Origin: Clostridium acetobutylicum ATCC 824
Lineage (GTDB): Bacteria; Bacillota; Clostridia; Clostridiales; Clostridiaceae
Direction of reading: 5' to 3'
NCBI RefSeq assembly: GCF_000008765.1
Contig: NC_003030.1
Coordinates: 2,018,001 to 2,082,000 of the forward strand
DNA: 64,000 bases
Positions 18,473-27,357 of the stretch are shown one piece after another. Each line of letters opens with the position of its first letter. The stretch's first letter is position 1. The position numbers and the translations under genes were made by a program. The notes beneath the pieces were generated by a model that searched no databases, was not told the DNA's origin, and worked only from the letters and a program-made list of their open reading frames with translations.

Positions 18473-19393
18473 TTAAGATGCTGCTGTGGCCGTTGTAAAT
18501 CTAATTAGTTGTGTATCTAGTGTTTGCCCATAGAGATCTGTTACATCTTGTACAACAAGTACATAGTTTTTATTTGCCACTAAGTTTGTTGACGGTGTAA
18601 TGGTTATTATTTTGCCTGAAGAATCTGAACTTGTAGTTGTGTTAACTGTTGCACCATCAGACACGTTGTAAAGCAATATAGATGTAGCATTCATTATTGG
18701 GTTATTGAATGTAAGCGATGGTTTAGTATCTAAAGATATACCCGTTGCTCCATCTTTTGGTGAACTTGCAGACAATGATAACGAACCATAAGTAACCAAC
18801 GAAGGTATTGAAACACTATTAAACCATGTGTCGTCTATATTTTCCGGACAGTTTGGATCACATGTATCAACATGCCACTCCCACGGATGTTTTTCTAATT
18901 TTCCATCTTTAAATGACCACTCGGTCGGCTGTGCTGAACCGGATATTTTGGGAACTTGGCTAAAGTCCGGTTTACCTTCTGTAGTTTTGTAATCATCGTC
19001 AGGTGGTTGAAATTGTGTTTTATAGATTACACCATATCTATAATAGATAGTATCATCCACTTTAATAGGTGCTTTGTACAATAATGTTATCCAAGGTGCT
19101 TTATCATTTAAAGCTCCTATTGCTCCCCCACCACCAGCTAAACTTTGTCCCAACATAAATGCCCTCTGTGAGCTGGTCATTTGGAATAGGTTAATAGATA
19201 CATCGCAGCTATCAAATTGTGTATCCTGGTCAACTTTTCTATTTTCTGCATAAGCTGACGCACTGTTTACCTTTGGTTTTAAGCTTAATTCTTGTACATA
19301 TTTGTAGTATTGCGGTTTAGTAAATGTCATTCCTGCAGCTGAATCTGTTAATTGTTGCGATACATATAGTTTTTCTATACCCATATTAGGCAT
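18473..19393 (-). CDS. Major tail (tube) protein with C-terminal Ig-like domain
   Basis: The first 200 residues fit phi13/TP901-type major tail proteins (GIEKLYVSQQL, SAYAENRKVDQD, and a central GGGG loop). The last 100 residues, beginning SLSLSASSPKDGATGI, form a Big_5-like Ig domain that decorates the tail exterior in related phages. The unusually conserved CDPNCP in the linker is noted. It lies between the tail terminator-like gene and the G chaperone. Confidence 0.85.
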   Translation of the reverse strand: MPNMGIEKLYVSQQLTDSAAGMTFTKPQYYKYVQELSLKPKVNSASAYAENRKVDQDTQFDSCDVSINLFQMTSSQRAFMLGQSLAGGGGAIGALNDKAPWITLLYKAPIKVDDTIYYRYGVIYKTQFQPPDDDYKTTEGKPDFSQVPKISGSAQPTEWSFKDGKLEKHPWEWHVDTCDPNCPENIDDTWFNSVSIPSLVTYGSLSLSASSPKDGATGISLDTKPSLTFNNPIMNATSILLYNVSDGATVNTTTSSDSSGKIITITPSTNLVANKNYVLVVQDVTDLYGQTLDTQLIRFTTATAAS

Positions 19394-19437
19394 ATTAAAT
19401 CAACTCCTTCTTAATTTTTTGTAAAATAAAAGAGCCC

Positions 19438-19761
19438 TCATTGAGAACTCTCTGCGTATTCAAAATCAAATATTTTATGTTTTATTTGGGTTTCTGGCTC
19501 ATAATACTCTTTTTCGTCTGTACGATAATAGCCTGCTGCTATCATCAACGTTCTTACTTGATCTGCTAAATCTTCGTAAGTATCCTTTGTCCAAATGTCC
19601 ACTTGTAGATGATAAATTGTAGCTATCTCTCTATTTTCAGCATAAGCACCACCTCTTACGTTATAGTAGCTATACGTTATATATGTTGTTTCTTTACCGC
19701 TATAGCTTAAATGACTTACTGGTACTCCTGTTGTTTTCAATATCTGAGATAACGCTGTCAT
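19438..19761 (-). CDS. Tail terminator / tail completion-like protein (107 aa)
   Basis: Small protein with TYITYSYYNVRGGAYAENRE, followed by a beta strand and helix; length and position match the tail-terminator family (DUF3168/DUF806-like). It would cap the tail tube at the neck. It overlaps the HK97 gp10-like gene by 4 nt. Confidence 0.7.
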   Translation of the reverse strand: MTALSQILKTTGVPVSHLSYSGKETTYITYSYYNVRGGAYAENREIATIYHLQVDIWTKDTYEDLADQVRTLMIAAGYYRTDEKEYYEPETQIKHKIFDFEYAESSQ

Positions 19762-20189
19762 TGTTTTATACCTTCCCTTAAAACTTCAATTATAGTTCTT
19801 TTTACTTCTTCTTTATTGTTTTGATAAGCAGTTCTCATGAATGGATGCGGTGGCGCTGGTGCTGGTCCTGCGTGTCCAAATTCAACCAAATGTGCGTTAG
19901 GTCTAGATGTAAAAACTTTTATATATCTTCCACCACGTAGCCTATCCTTCTTAGGATTGCCAATCGTAATGCTTTCCAAAAGCTTTTTAGTTACAATGCT
20001 ATCTTTTTCAAATTGTTTTGAGCCTAAATGATGTAATGAAGGCGTCTCAAGGTTTTGCTTTGCAGCTTCTAGAATAGGTTGTGCACCCGCTCGTAAAGCT
20101 CCATTTTCCATACTGCTAACCTTTAATCCCATTTGTTCAGCTTTATCAATTAATGCTCCTATATCTGTTACTGATGCTTCTACACCCAT
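19758..20189 (-). CDS. HK97 gp10-like head-tail protein
   Basis: A 143-residue neck protein. Diagnostic features are the N-terminal helix with ALRAGAQPILEAAKQN, the basic loop RLRGGRYIKV, and HLVEFGHAGPAPAPPHPFMR, a hallmark of the gp10 family. It starts after GAAGGTGATTAA and follows the head-closure gene with no gap. Confidence 0.85.
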   Translation of the reverse strand: MGVEASVTDIGALIDKAEQMGLKVSSMENGALRAGAQPILEAAKQNLETPSLHHLGSKQFEKDSIVTKKLLESITIGNPKKDRLRGGRYIKVFTSRPNAHLVEFGHAGPAPAPPHPFMRTAYQNNKEEVKRTIIEVLREGIKQ

Positions 20190-20537
20190 TTAATCACCTT
20201 CTTGTACAATTTCTATTGCCGTAACCTCCATAAATTCTCCCTGATATTTTATATCATCTACAAAACTTATATTAAAACTTCTGTCGCCAAACTTAATTCG
20301 CATATCGTTACTTATATCATTTGTGTATCTGATTGTGAAAATTGCAGTCCTTTTGGATTGCTCTTCACCCGCAGCATAAAATTCCTGACCATGAAGATTT
20401 TTAGCAGCAGCCCATACTGTTTTATAGTCCTGCAATTTTTTTATCTCATTATCATATTTATCAGTTGTTACAACCATTTTTTGAAATGTTATTCTCTTAT
20501 TAAGTTGAGCTGTTTTGGCTTGATTGCTGTAATGCAT
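20190..20537 (-). CDS. Phage head closure / head-tail joining protein
   Basis: 115 residues; LNKRITFQKMVVTTDKYDNE and YKTVWAAAKNLHGQEFYAAG are typical of the Phage_H_T_join (SPP1 gp16-like) family, which plugs the portal after packaging. It starts after AAAGGGGAC and overlaps the connector gene by 38 nt. Confidence 0.85.
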   Translation of the reverse strand: MHYSNQAKTAQLNKRITFQKMVVTTDKYDNEIKKLQDYKTVWAAAKNLHGQEFYAAGEEQSKRTAIFTIRYTNDISNDMRIKFGDRSFNISFVDDIKYQGEFMEVTAIEIVQEGD

Positions 20538-20817
20538 ATAAATAGTCCCCTTTCAGCTGTAAAATAAGTGTTGTAACCCCAAAAGGCACCTTTTTTAGGT
20601 CTGTTTCATCTGTTGCTGACCTTGTTTTATAATAATGATCTGTTAACAATATTAAAGCTGTATCAAAACGTGGGTTACTGTCATAAAAGCCAGTAACCCC
20701 ATTTCCTATTGAACCTTTTATATAATCAGAAGCTGTCTGCATAAATAATGTTAACAGTGTATCATCATCGGATGTGTCAATCCTTAAAGATAATTTAAGT
20801 TGGTCTAATGTAACCAT
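20500..20817 (-). CDS. Head-tail connector (gp6/gp15-like)
   Basis: 105 residues starting MVTLDQLKLSLRIDTSDDDT, the hallmark of HK97 gp6-like adaptor proteins that bind the portal ring. Its AAGGAG ribosome site overlaps the stop codon of the FN3 frame upstream, so translation of the two is probably coupled. Confidence 0.85.
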   Translation of the reverse strand: MVTLDQLKLSLRIDTSDDDTLLTLFMQTASDYIKGSIGNGVTGFYDSNPRFDTALILLTDHYYKTRSATDETDLKKVPFGVTTLILQLKGDYLYALQQSSQNSST

Positions 20818-20830
20818 CTAATTCAACTCC

Positions 20831-21109
20831 TTAGCTTGATGCAGAAGCTTGAGTTGTAAGCGAAATCTCTGTACTTAAAGTGCTTTCTCCTGCACCATTT
20901 ACAGCCGAAACTTGATATTTATAAGTAGTTGAACCAGTTAAACCTGTATCTTTATAGCTATTTGTTGTACTTTGACCTATTTTAGTGCCATTTTTATAGA
21001 TATTGTACTGAGTTGCCCCTGCAACTGCATCCCATGTTAAACTAGATTGGGTAATTGTAGTTGTTCCAGTTAAATTTGTTGGAGCAGTTGGTTTTTGGGG
21101 CTGATTAGG
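20831..21109 (-). CDS. Fibronectin type III extension of the capsid protein, +1 frame
   Basis: This frame has no ribosome site or start codon. It joins the capsid gene at CCC UAA, where a +1 slip of the proline tRNA from CCC to CCU bypasses the stop. It then reads a proline linker (PNQPQKPTAPTNLTG) and an FN3 domain (SLTWDAVAGATQYNIYKNG, TYKYQVSAVNGAGES), 92 residues in all, ending at TAA 20831. The long capsid form would be about 487 residues. Listeria phage PSA is an established precedent for +1 shifting at a CCC-stop site in a capsid gene. Confidence 0.8.
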   Translation of the reverse strand, partial: PNQPQKPTAPTNLTGTTTITQSSLTWDAVAGATQYNIYKNGTKIGQSTTNSYKDTGLTGSTTYKYQVSAVNGAGESTLSTEISLTTQASASS

Positions 21110-22295
21110 GTGTAACTACTGCTAATCTAAATGCAGATTTTAATTTGATTTTATGGTCTATCCATGCAGTTAAGACAAAGCTTTCTATACCAGTTTTAAC
21201 ATTTTTGTCTTGGTCATAAAGCATTTTTAAATCATAGTTATAGTGAGAATATCTTAAATCTCCTACAACCGGAATTGTAGCAAGATCACAGAATATTACT
21301 GGTGCGCCTAATATTTGTTCTGGTGGTGCTAGAAATAATGATGTATTATTGTTAGCAAGTTCCTTAAGCATATTAAAATAGTCCGACTTTTTCATTACTA
21401 CCTTAGCATTTTCTGAATACCCATCCTCTAAATCTGCTAATGCTGCAATTATAGCGTTAAATAAAGTATTTCCGCTTACAGTTTTAATTAAATAGTTCCC
21501 TTTATCATCTTTTTGATAAAAGCTCATATCTGTTGGTTTAGCTGATTCAAATGCAACTTTCTTTTCTTTCGCCGCAAGTCCACTTTGCAAGCCTGCCTGC
21601 ACAGTTGCAACAAGATTAGTCTCAGTACCATTTAATACTGTCTCAGTAATATCACAAAATACCTTAAATTTATTTCTTCCGAATGTTACCACATCACCAT
21701 CTGCCTCTAATTCTTTAGCAGTTTGGCTATCATCAGGCAAAAATCCATCATCAGATAGAGTAAATGATAGTTTAGGGATTTCTAGATTAGTTATTTGCGT
21801 AAAAGTGGAATTCCCTCTCAATGGGTTTGTTGCCATAGGCTCAGTTAAAAGCTCAGTACTTATTGTTATAGGTAATAATTTATCACCATTTTGAAGAGTA
21901 CTGTCGGCGCCTAATACAGCTTTTATATTATTCATACTAAGAGCATTTCTAACATCATCTGGTATAGAATTTTTAGTCATTACTGCCTTTATAAATGAAG
22001 CCTTTGCCTTGATTGTTTTGGTTTTTTCATCATCTACTCCATCAAGTATGTTACTATTAGCTTGTTGCTTAGCTGCTAACGCTTCCTTTTGCTCAGCTTC
22101 CATACTGTCATGTTGTGCTTTTAATAAATCGAATCTAGTTTTTAAATCAGCCTTGGTTTGAGTTAACTGATTTAATTCATCAGTTGTCACTTTAGGATCT
22201 ATAGCTTTATCAGCTATTTCATTTTCAACTTTTTCAAGTTGTGCTCCTATAGTTACTAAGTCCTGTTTCATTTCAAATAAAGTTTTCTTTGCCAT
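21105..22295 (-). CDS. Major capsid protein, HK97 fold
   Basis: 396 residues. The first 100 form a coiled-coil delta (scaffold) domain, probably removed by the adjacent protease. The rest has the HK97 fold signals LLPITISTELL, the E-loop region and LGAPVIFCDLATIPVVGDL. It ends AVVTP followed by UAA. That last CCC codon with U is a +1 shift site leading into an FN3 domain. A start at ATG 22295 follows a GGAGGAATATAAA leader. Confidence 0.92.
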   Translation of the reverse strand: MAKKTLFEMKQDLVTIGAQLEKVENEIADKAIDPKVTTDELNQLTQTKADLKTRFDLLKAQHDSMEAEQKEALAAKQQANSNILDGVDDEKTKTIKAKASFIKAVMTKNSIPDDVRNALSMNNIKAVLGADSTLQNGDKLLPITISTELLTEPMATNPLRGNSTFTQITNLEIPKLSFTLSDDGFLPDDSQTAKELEADGDVVTFGRNKFKVFCDITETVLNGTETNLVATVQAGLQSGLAAKEKKVAFESAKPTDMSFYQKDDKGNYLIKTVSGNTLFNAIIAALADLEDGYSENAKVVMKKSDYFNMLKELANNNTSLFLAPPEQILGAPVIFCDLATIPVVGDLRYSHYNYDLKMLYDQDKNVKTGIESFVLTAWIDHKIKLKSAFRLAVVTP

Positions 22296-22296
22296 T

Positions 22297-23070
22297 TTAT
22301 ATTCCTCCTAATATTGTTCTTGTATATTCAGCACTTTTACGTGCTTTTTCAGCTATTTTTTTTCTTTCTTCCATGTCTACATCTTGTAAAATTGCCATTG
22401 GATTTGTTTCATTTAATAGGTTTTTAGGTACATTGCGGTAATTATTAAATAGTTCTTTGCTTGTACATGCTGTCGCATTATTTTCTTCTTGAACAACATC
22501 ACACAATCCATATGAAAAACACTCATCTGCTGATAGCCAAGTCTCATTGTCCATAAGTTGTTGCAATGTACTTTGATCTAATTTGTCACCTGCTTTTGCT
22601 AAATAACTCTGCTGCATGGACAATCCTATTTTGTCTAAATCATCAGCAGTCTTTCTCATGTCACTTGAATTCCCCCAAACTACACTTGATGGATTATGTA
22701 CCATAAGCATTGCGTTTTTGGGCATAAAAATAGTGTCACCGGCCATTGCGATAACACTTGCGATGCTTGCAGCTAATGCATCTACATAAACATTAACTGT
22801 TGCACTATTTTGTTTTAGCATGTTGCATATTGTTACACCCTCAAATACACTTCCACCAGGGGAATTAAGATGTAAATTTATAGTGTTTAGATTGCCTAAT
22901 GCATCTAAATCCTTTTTGAAACTAGCAGCTGTAGTATCTGTATCATCCCATTGATAACTTGTTATTTCTCCATAAATAAAAACATCCGCTTGTTTATCAT
23001 CATTAGCGGATGCTTTCATTTGCCAAAATTTATTTTGCTGGTTCTGTTGTTTTGGTTGTGTCGCCACCAT
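22297..23070 (-). CDS. ClpP-like prohead maturation protease
   Basis: Serine protease of the ClpP type used in HK97-like phages to cut the capsid scaffold domain. Key parts are the oxyanion loop LNSPGGSVFEG near residue 63, the nucleophile region AASIAS near 98, and the histidine in LMVHNPSS near 122. The AAAGGAGGT site favours the second of two adjacent ATG codons (23070). It overlaps the end of the portal gene and abuts the capsid gene. Confidence 0.9.
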   Translation of the reverse strand: MVATQPKQQNQQNKFWQMKASANDDKQADVFIYGEITSYQWDDTDTTAASFKKDLDALGNLNTINLHLNSPGGSVFEGVTICNMLKQNSATVNVYVDALAASIASVIAMAGDTIFMPKNAMLMVHNPSSVVWGNSSDMRKTADDLDKIGLSMQQSYLAKAGDKLDQSTLQQLMDNETWLSADECFSYGLCDVVQEENNATACTSKELFNNYRNVPKNLLNETNPMAILQDVDMEERKKIAEKARKSAEYTRTILGGI

Positions 23071-24289
23071 CATTACCTCCTTTTCTTTGTGTTGGGTCCA
23101 TGTCTATAGGATATAAGTCTCCACTTATCCAAAGTTTATCCGCACTGCCACCCTCTGGTGGTAAATCTTCAAGCACTCGAACTTCATCAGGTTTCATATA
23201 GCCAGTTCTTACCGCAGATTGATAATAGGCTGTTCTTGAAGCAGTATCACCTCTTAATAATGCGTTTATAGAGAACTTAAAGTACAATCCCTGTGCTCTT
23301 TGTACAGGATTAAGAAGTTTCCTGTTATATTCCTGTTCATACTGTCTAACGTCAGGAGTTAGTCTCATTTGTACATACTGTATCATGACTTGCTCATTGC
23401 TTGAATAAGATTGTCCATCTGTATCATTCACAAATGCCACAGGCACATTAAATACATTTGCCATCTTAGTTCTTGTTATTTTCTCAGAATTAAGCATATC
23501 TGCAGCATTATATCCTCTTTGTAATTCAGTAATTTCAGTACCGTTTTCCTCGAAGAGCGCTCCTCCATTATCAGCTATAAAAGCTTTGAAATTATCAATT
23601 ATAGCCTGTTTTTTTGGTTCCTCCATATTTGCATCATACTTTACTTTGAAACTATCTATTTTATCCATTTCTCTAAGTGAAAACTCTTGTACTGCTTTAT
23701 CATATTTCAACGCATTAGTTAGAACCTTTATAGGACTTATACCAGCTAGTCTTGATGATCCTGTAATATGCTTAACATGTATGATTTCGGTATTGTAAAC
23801 ATATGTTGTCTTACCATTTATATTTACCTCATACCATAATGAGCCATCAGCACTATTGATAATTGGTGTCACATAATACGCAGGTACCGGAATTAAAGAT
23901 ACAGGATTAAGTCTTATATCTCTTTCAATTAATGCATAAGCATTGCCATACTCATTCCTATCTGTTTCCATTTTCTGATGAAATTCAAAGCTTGTCATAT
24001 TAGGATTTGGCGAATTGCTGACTAAATCGGATATATCGTTGTTAATTATCTGATATTGTTGATAAATCTTTATTGGTAGTGAAGCAAATGTATTACTTAA
24101 TCGGCTTATAATACTAAAAATAAGCTCATTATTAGACAAACTGCTATTATCAACTCCCCAAAATGTACGTCCTACCCAATTAGTAAACCTTTGGGAAATT
24201 GGTACGCTTATTGTCTCTGCTCTTATCCTGTTAGACTTAAAAATGTTTTTTACCCTTTTAAAAAAATTAGCTCTTTTAATTTTTATCAC
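23030..24289 (-). CDS. Portal protein, HK97 family
   Basis: About 419 residues forming the dodecameric DNA channel. Signals include WVGRTFWGVDNSS, NEYGNAYALIERD, VIHVKHITGSSRLAG and VAFVNDTDGQSYSSNEQ. The start is unclear. GTG at 24289 lies inside the AAGGAGG ribosome site and overlaps the terminase stop; the best spacing would put initiation on a rare ATT codon near 24280. It is followed by the protease and capsid genes. Confidence 0.9.
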   Translation of the reverse strand: MIKIKRANFFKRVKNIFKSNRIRAETISVPISQRFTNWVGRTFWGVDNSSLSNNELIFSIISRLSNTFASLPIKIYQQYQIINNDISDLVSNSPNPNMTSFEFHQKMETDRNEYGNAYALIERDIRLNPVSLIPVPAYYVTPIINSADGSLWYEVNINGKTTYVYNTEIIHVKHITGSSRLAGISPIKVLTNALKYDKAVQEFSLREMDKIDSFKVKYDANMEEPKKQAIIDNFKAFIADNGGALFEENGTEITELQRGYNAADMLNSEKITRTKMANVFNVPVAFVNDTDGQSYSSNEQVMIQYVQMRLTPDVRQYEQEYNRKLLNPVQRAQGLYFKFSINALLRGDTASRTAYYQSAVRTGYMKPDEVRVLEDLPPEGGSADKLWISGDLYPIDMDPTQRKGGNDGGDTTKTTEPAK

Positions 24290-26076
24290 CTCCTTAAAGA
24301 AGCAAAACCTACGCTTGCAGGTCCTTTCTTAATTCTTGCAAGTTTAGTTACAATATCTACATGAGCGTCTAATGTTGCTGCAAAACCATCAATTTTTCTG
24401 TTTTTACTCTGTTTTGTAGGTATCCAGTTCTTATTTCTATCTTCAACAAGCTTTACATTCTTTAAATACCACCTATAAATCTTGCTGTTATTATAAATAA
24501 CTTTTCCATCAAGTAGCATTTGCTTAAAGTCTTGAAGTGGACCACCTAATGTTATAAACCCTTGTCTTACTATTTCTGTTTTAAATCCTAAATCTTTTAA
24601 TGCTTCATTTAATCTCAACGCTTTTGCTGGATCATACATTATTTTGGTAATTTTGTATTTCTTTCTTTGCTCAACAAACCATTCTTGTACATATATATCT
24701 TTTACGTACATTCCAGGTATTACTGTTAAATCTCCAGCTTTTATCCATTCATCGAGTCTTTGTTTATTCTTATCTCTGTTATATCTAGCCTTTGAAATCC
24801 ATGAATGACATAAAACAAAGACTTCACTCGTTGGTAATGGGAATTCCAATACGGCGGATGTGAAATCTTCTGTTTCAGAAAGGTCATAACCGCCTGTGCA
24901 CTCTAAGCCTTTTAATGTATCTATATCTATTGTTTTACTGTTTTTATTGATAGTTTCTATGTCTACAAGCGATAATTCTGTTACATCTGCAAATATATTG
25001 AACTGTTTTGTTATCCAGTCAGCACGTTCTTGAGGGCTTTTTCTATCTTTCTTCCAATCTGATACAAGTCCAACGAAATCCATGAGCCCAATATTAGGAT
25101 TAGCCTTAATCCAGTTCCTCGGTTCTTCTGCTTCTTCAATACTATCTAGCTTAGCCATGTAATAAAATGTTCGCTCGTCAATATTATCATCTATGTTCTC
25201 AAGGCACTCCTTACCATCATCATAAAATTGCATCAGTGGTCCATCTAGAACATATCCAGCGGTTGTAATATAGATAATTAATGGCTGTTTTCTTGCTCCT
25301 CTGGACTTTTTTATAACATTTATAAGCTTAAAATCTTGAAATTCATGTATTTCATCAAAAATTCCTAAGTGAGTATTAAGCCCATCGAGTCTCTTACTAT
25401 CTGATGCTCTTGCCTCTATCTGTGAAAACTTATCCTCATATCTTATGATGCTTCTCAACGGCTTGTATCTCTTTTTCAAAAATGGTGAGGTCTTAACCAT
25501 TGCCTTTGCTTCATCGAATAATTCATGTGCTTGTTGTTCTGCATTGGCTAAAACATAAACCCTGGCGCCATTTTCATAGTCAAAGCCTACAGAATAGTTA
25601 GAAAGCCCTGAAATAAGCGTAGTTTTTCCGTTTTTTCTGCCAACGAAGATTAATCCTTCACGAAATCGTCTTATTCCAGTGTCCTTATGTACCCACCCAT
25701 AAAGTGATCCTATTATAAAATGTTGCCATGGTTGCAATACAAGTTGGTCGAAGTCTCCTTTAGATGGTTTACACTTTTGCTCAATAAACCTAATAGGTCT
25801 ATGTCCTTTTTCTTCATCAAACACCCAAGGAAAATCATCTGTGCCTTGCCTTTCTAAATCCTTTAAATGCCTTTTAGCTGCTAAGATATTTTCTTTACTT
25901 GCTGGTATTGTTCTGTCAACTAATCTTTCTGCATACCATGTTGTTAAAAGCTCCGGATAGGGTTCTTCAAGTATTCCTCCCCACTCTTTTTGCTCATTTT
26001 TATAATTTCCCCAATAATTTGTTAGTTCTGTATAGGACATATCAAGTATTTTAGAATTCATCTTCATCATCTTCAT
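24286..26076 (-). CDS. Terminase large subunit
   Basis: DNA-packaging motor, 596 residues. Walker A-like FVGRKNGKTT lies near residue 145 and Walker B LGIFDEIHEF near 240. Nuclease acidic motifs are GGYDLSETEDFTS near 390 and IDGFAATLDAHV near the end. It resembles the HK97/P27-associated TerL group, which usually cuts at cos. Its ATG overlaps the last codons of TerS, indicating coupling. Confidence 0.92.
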   Translation of the reverse strand: MKMMKMNSKILDMSYTELTNYWGNYKNEQKEWGGILEEPYPELLTTWYAERLVDRTIPASKENILAAKRHLKDLERQGTDDFPWVFDEEKGHRPIRFIEQKCKPSKGDFDQLVLQPWQHFIIGSLYGWVHKDTGIRRFREGLIFVGRKNGKTTLISGLSNYSVGFDYENGARVYVLANAEQQAHELFDEAKAMVKTSPFLKKRYKPLRSIIRYEDKFSQIEARASDSKRLDGLNTHLGIFDEIHEFQDFKLINVIKKSRGARKQPLIIYITTAGYVLDGPLMQFYDDGKECLENIDDNIDERTFYYMAKLDSIEEAEEPRNWIKANPNIGLMDFVGLVSDWKKDRKSPQERADWITKQFNIFADVTELSLVDIETINKNSKTIDIDTLKGLECTGGYDLSETEDFTSAVLEFPLPTSEVFVLCHSWISKARYNRDKNKQRLDEWIKAGDLTVIPGMYVKDIYVQEWFVEQRKKYKITKIMYDPAKALRLNEALKDLGFKTEIVRQGFITLGGPLQDFKQMLLDGKVIYNNSKIYRWYLKNVKLVEDRNKNWIPTKQSKNRKIDGFAATLDAHVDIVTKLARIKKGPASVGFASLRR

Positions 26077-26506
26077 TTGGTTCTTTAAAATTGATTGCTA
26101 ACTTAGCACGTGCCGAAGGATTTAACCCTAAGTCCGAAGAAAGTGATCTTAGTTGACTAACCATATCAGACATCTTTTTTATAAAAGGATTAGGTTTATC
26201 TTCAATCCACATACCATGTTTTTTTACTTGTGCTTTAAATGAAAGATACTGAGAATATGCATCACAATATAATGCAAGGTGTGTAATATCAGCATCAGTC
26301 ATTAATTCGACCTCAATTAGCAACTTTGCAAGTCTTTTAAACTCTTTTTGAGCTGTTTTATCAAGCCAACTTGGAGGTTTTATATTATCATGGCCAATTT
26401 TTAATCTCTCTTCATTTTTTAAACGCTTTTCAATCTCGTCTTTAGTCCTGTGATTTTTATTACCATGTAATAATTGAAGTCCTATTGGTTTTGCTGGATT
26501 CGGCAT
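26051..26506 (-). CDS. Terminase small subunit, P27 family
   Basis: 151 residues starting MPNPAKPIGLQLLHGNKNHR after GGTGGTGGG, the typical P27 opening. The basic region and helical core (WLDKTAQKEFKRLAKLL, LSSDLGLNPSARAKLAI) recognise the packaging site. It ends with an acidic tail. Confidence 0.88.
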   Translation of the reverse strand: MPNPAKPIGLQLLHGNKNHRTKDEIEKRLKNEERLKIGHDNIKPPSWLDKTAQKEFKRLAKLLIEVELMTDADITHLALYCDAYSQYLSFKAQVKKHGMWIEDKPNPFIKKMSDMVSQLRSLSSDLGLNPSARAKLAINFKEPNEDDEDEF

Positions 26507-26518
26507 AATTCCCACCAC

Positions 26519-26681
26519 CTTTCGTTTTTATAAAGTTAGCAAAATAGTTACTTCCCATTACCTCATGGGACACTCAAAAAAAATTGATGAGCGAATTTAT
26601 TGGGGAGGAATGTGTTGACACCGGTCTCCCACGCATGCTTTAAACATTTTGGCATAGGGGGGGGATATCTCTTATCCATTC
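26519..26681. other. Candidate cos / packaging-start region
   Basis: No protein is encoded. The segment holds an unusually GC-rich stretch for this genome: ACCGGTCTCCC near 26,620 and a run of eight G at about 26,657-26,664. Such a position, between an HNH gene and a P27-type TerS, is where cos sites are often found in related phages. The exact nicks cannot be placed by eye. Confidence 0.4.
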
Positions 26682-26993
26682 CTATATTTCCGGATTGTAA
26701 AATTTATATATATCTTTTCTTCTTTTAACCATCTTTTTTCTATAACTATTTCGTTCAGGATGTTCTTTATTGTGGCATGCTGGGCATATACTCTCTAGGT
26801 TATCTATATCATATGCTTTACTTAAGTCCTCCCTAAGTTCTACCTTATGATGGACTGTGTTTGCCTGCGTTATTGCCCCATGTCTTAAACATTCTTGGCA
26901 TAAATAATTATCTCTTATTAATACTATCTTTCTTACCTTTTGCCATCGCTTTGACTTATATATCTTGTCTATATCATCCCTTGCTCTTGCCAT
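26682..26993 (-). CDS. HNH endonuclease (terminase-associated)
   Basis: 103 residues with the HNH core: CQEC, then VHHKVELRED, then CPACHNKEHPER. HNH proteins beside TerS/TerL in HK97-type phages take part in cos cleavage. It starts ATG 26993 and lies upstream of the candidate cos region. Confidence 0.88.
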   Translation of the reverse strand: MARARDDIDKIYKSKRWQKVRKIVLIRDNYLCQECLRHGAITQANTVHHKVELREDLSKAYDIDNLESICPACHNKEHPERNSYRKKMVKRRKDIYKFYNPEI

Positions 26994-26999
26994 ATGCTA

Positions 27000-27263
27000 T
27001 CACCCTAACGGTATCACATTAACTATGATGGCTTTAGCATTGTTTAGTCCTATATTGTTCGACTCTTTAGCATGCTTATTAAGATAGTTACATAGATCAT
27101 CTATATCGTTCCTGCATATATTACGGTCTAAGAAACCTGCTTGCGTATTGCCATATTCTATTACGGAACTACCATTTACATATTTGTAATAGATTAAGTA
27201 ATCATGTATTTTAGGTACTACTATTTTGGGTATCTTCTTTTTTCTAAGTCTTTTAAAAAGCAT
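27000..27263 (-). CDS. Unknown small basic protein (87 aa)
   Basis: Starts MLFKRLRKKKIPKIVVPKIH after GGGAGGGAAAGTA. It has a basic N-terminus and a mixed alpha/beta remainder. It is the first gene after a strong terminator, so it probably heads the late operon with the HNH gene. No family recognised. Confidence 0.65.
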   Translation of the reverse strand: MLFKRLRKKKIPKIVVPKIHDYLIYYKYVNGSSVIEYGNTQAGFLDRNICRNDIDDLCNYLNKHAKESNNIGLNNAKAIIVNVIPLG

Positions 27264-27288
27264 TACTTTCCCTCCCGTATTTTTAGGC

Positions 27289-27338
27289 AAAAAAATAAAG
27301 CGTGCCAATTACTCCAATTAAGGAATAACTGACACGCT
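27289..27338 (-). terminator. Strong terminator separating early and late operons
   Basis: On the minus strand a ~17-bp stem begins AGCGTG and ends CACGCT, allowing G-U pairs, followed by TTATTTTTTT. It ends transcription after the sponge-like gene at 27358 and before the packaging genes. Confidence 0.85.
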
Positions 27339-27357
27339 AGGTGTGCTAACTATTTAA

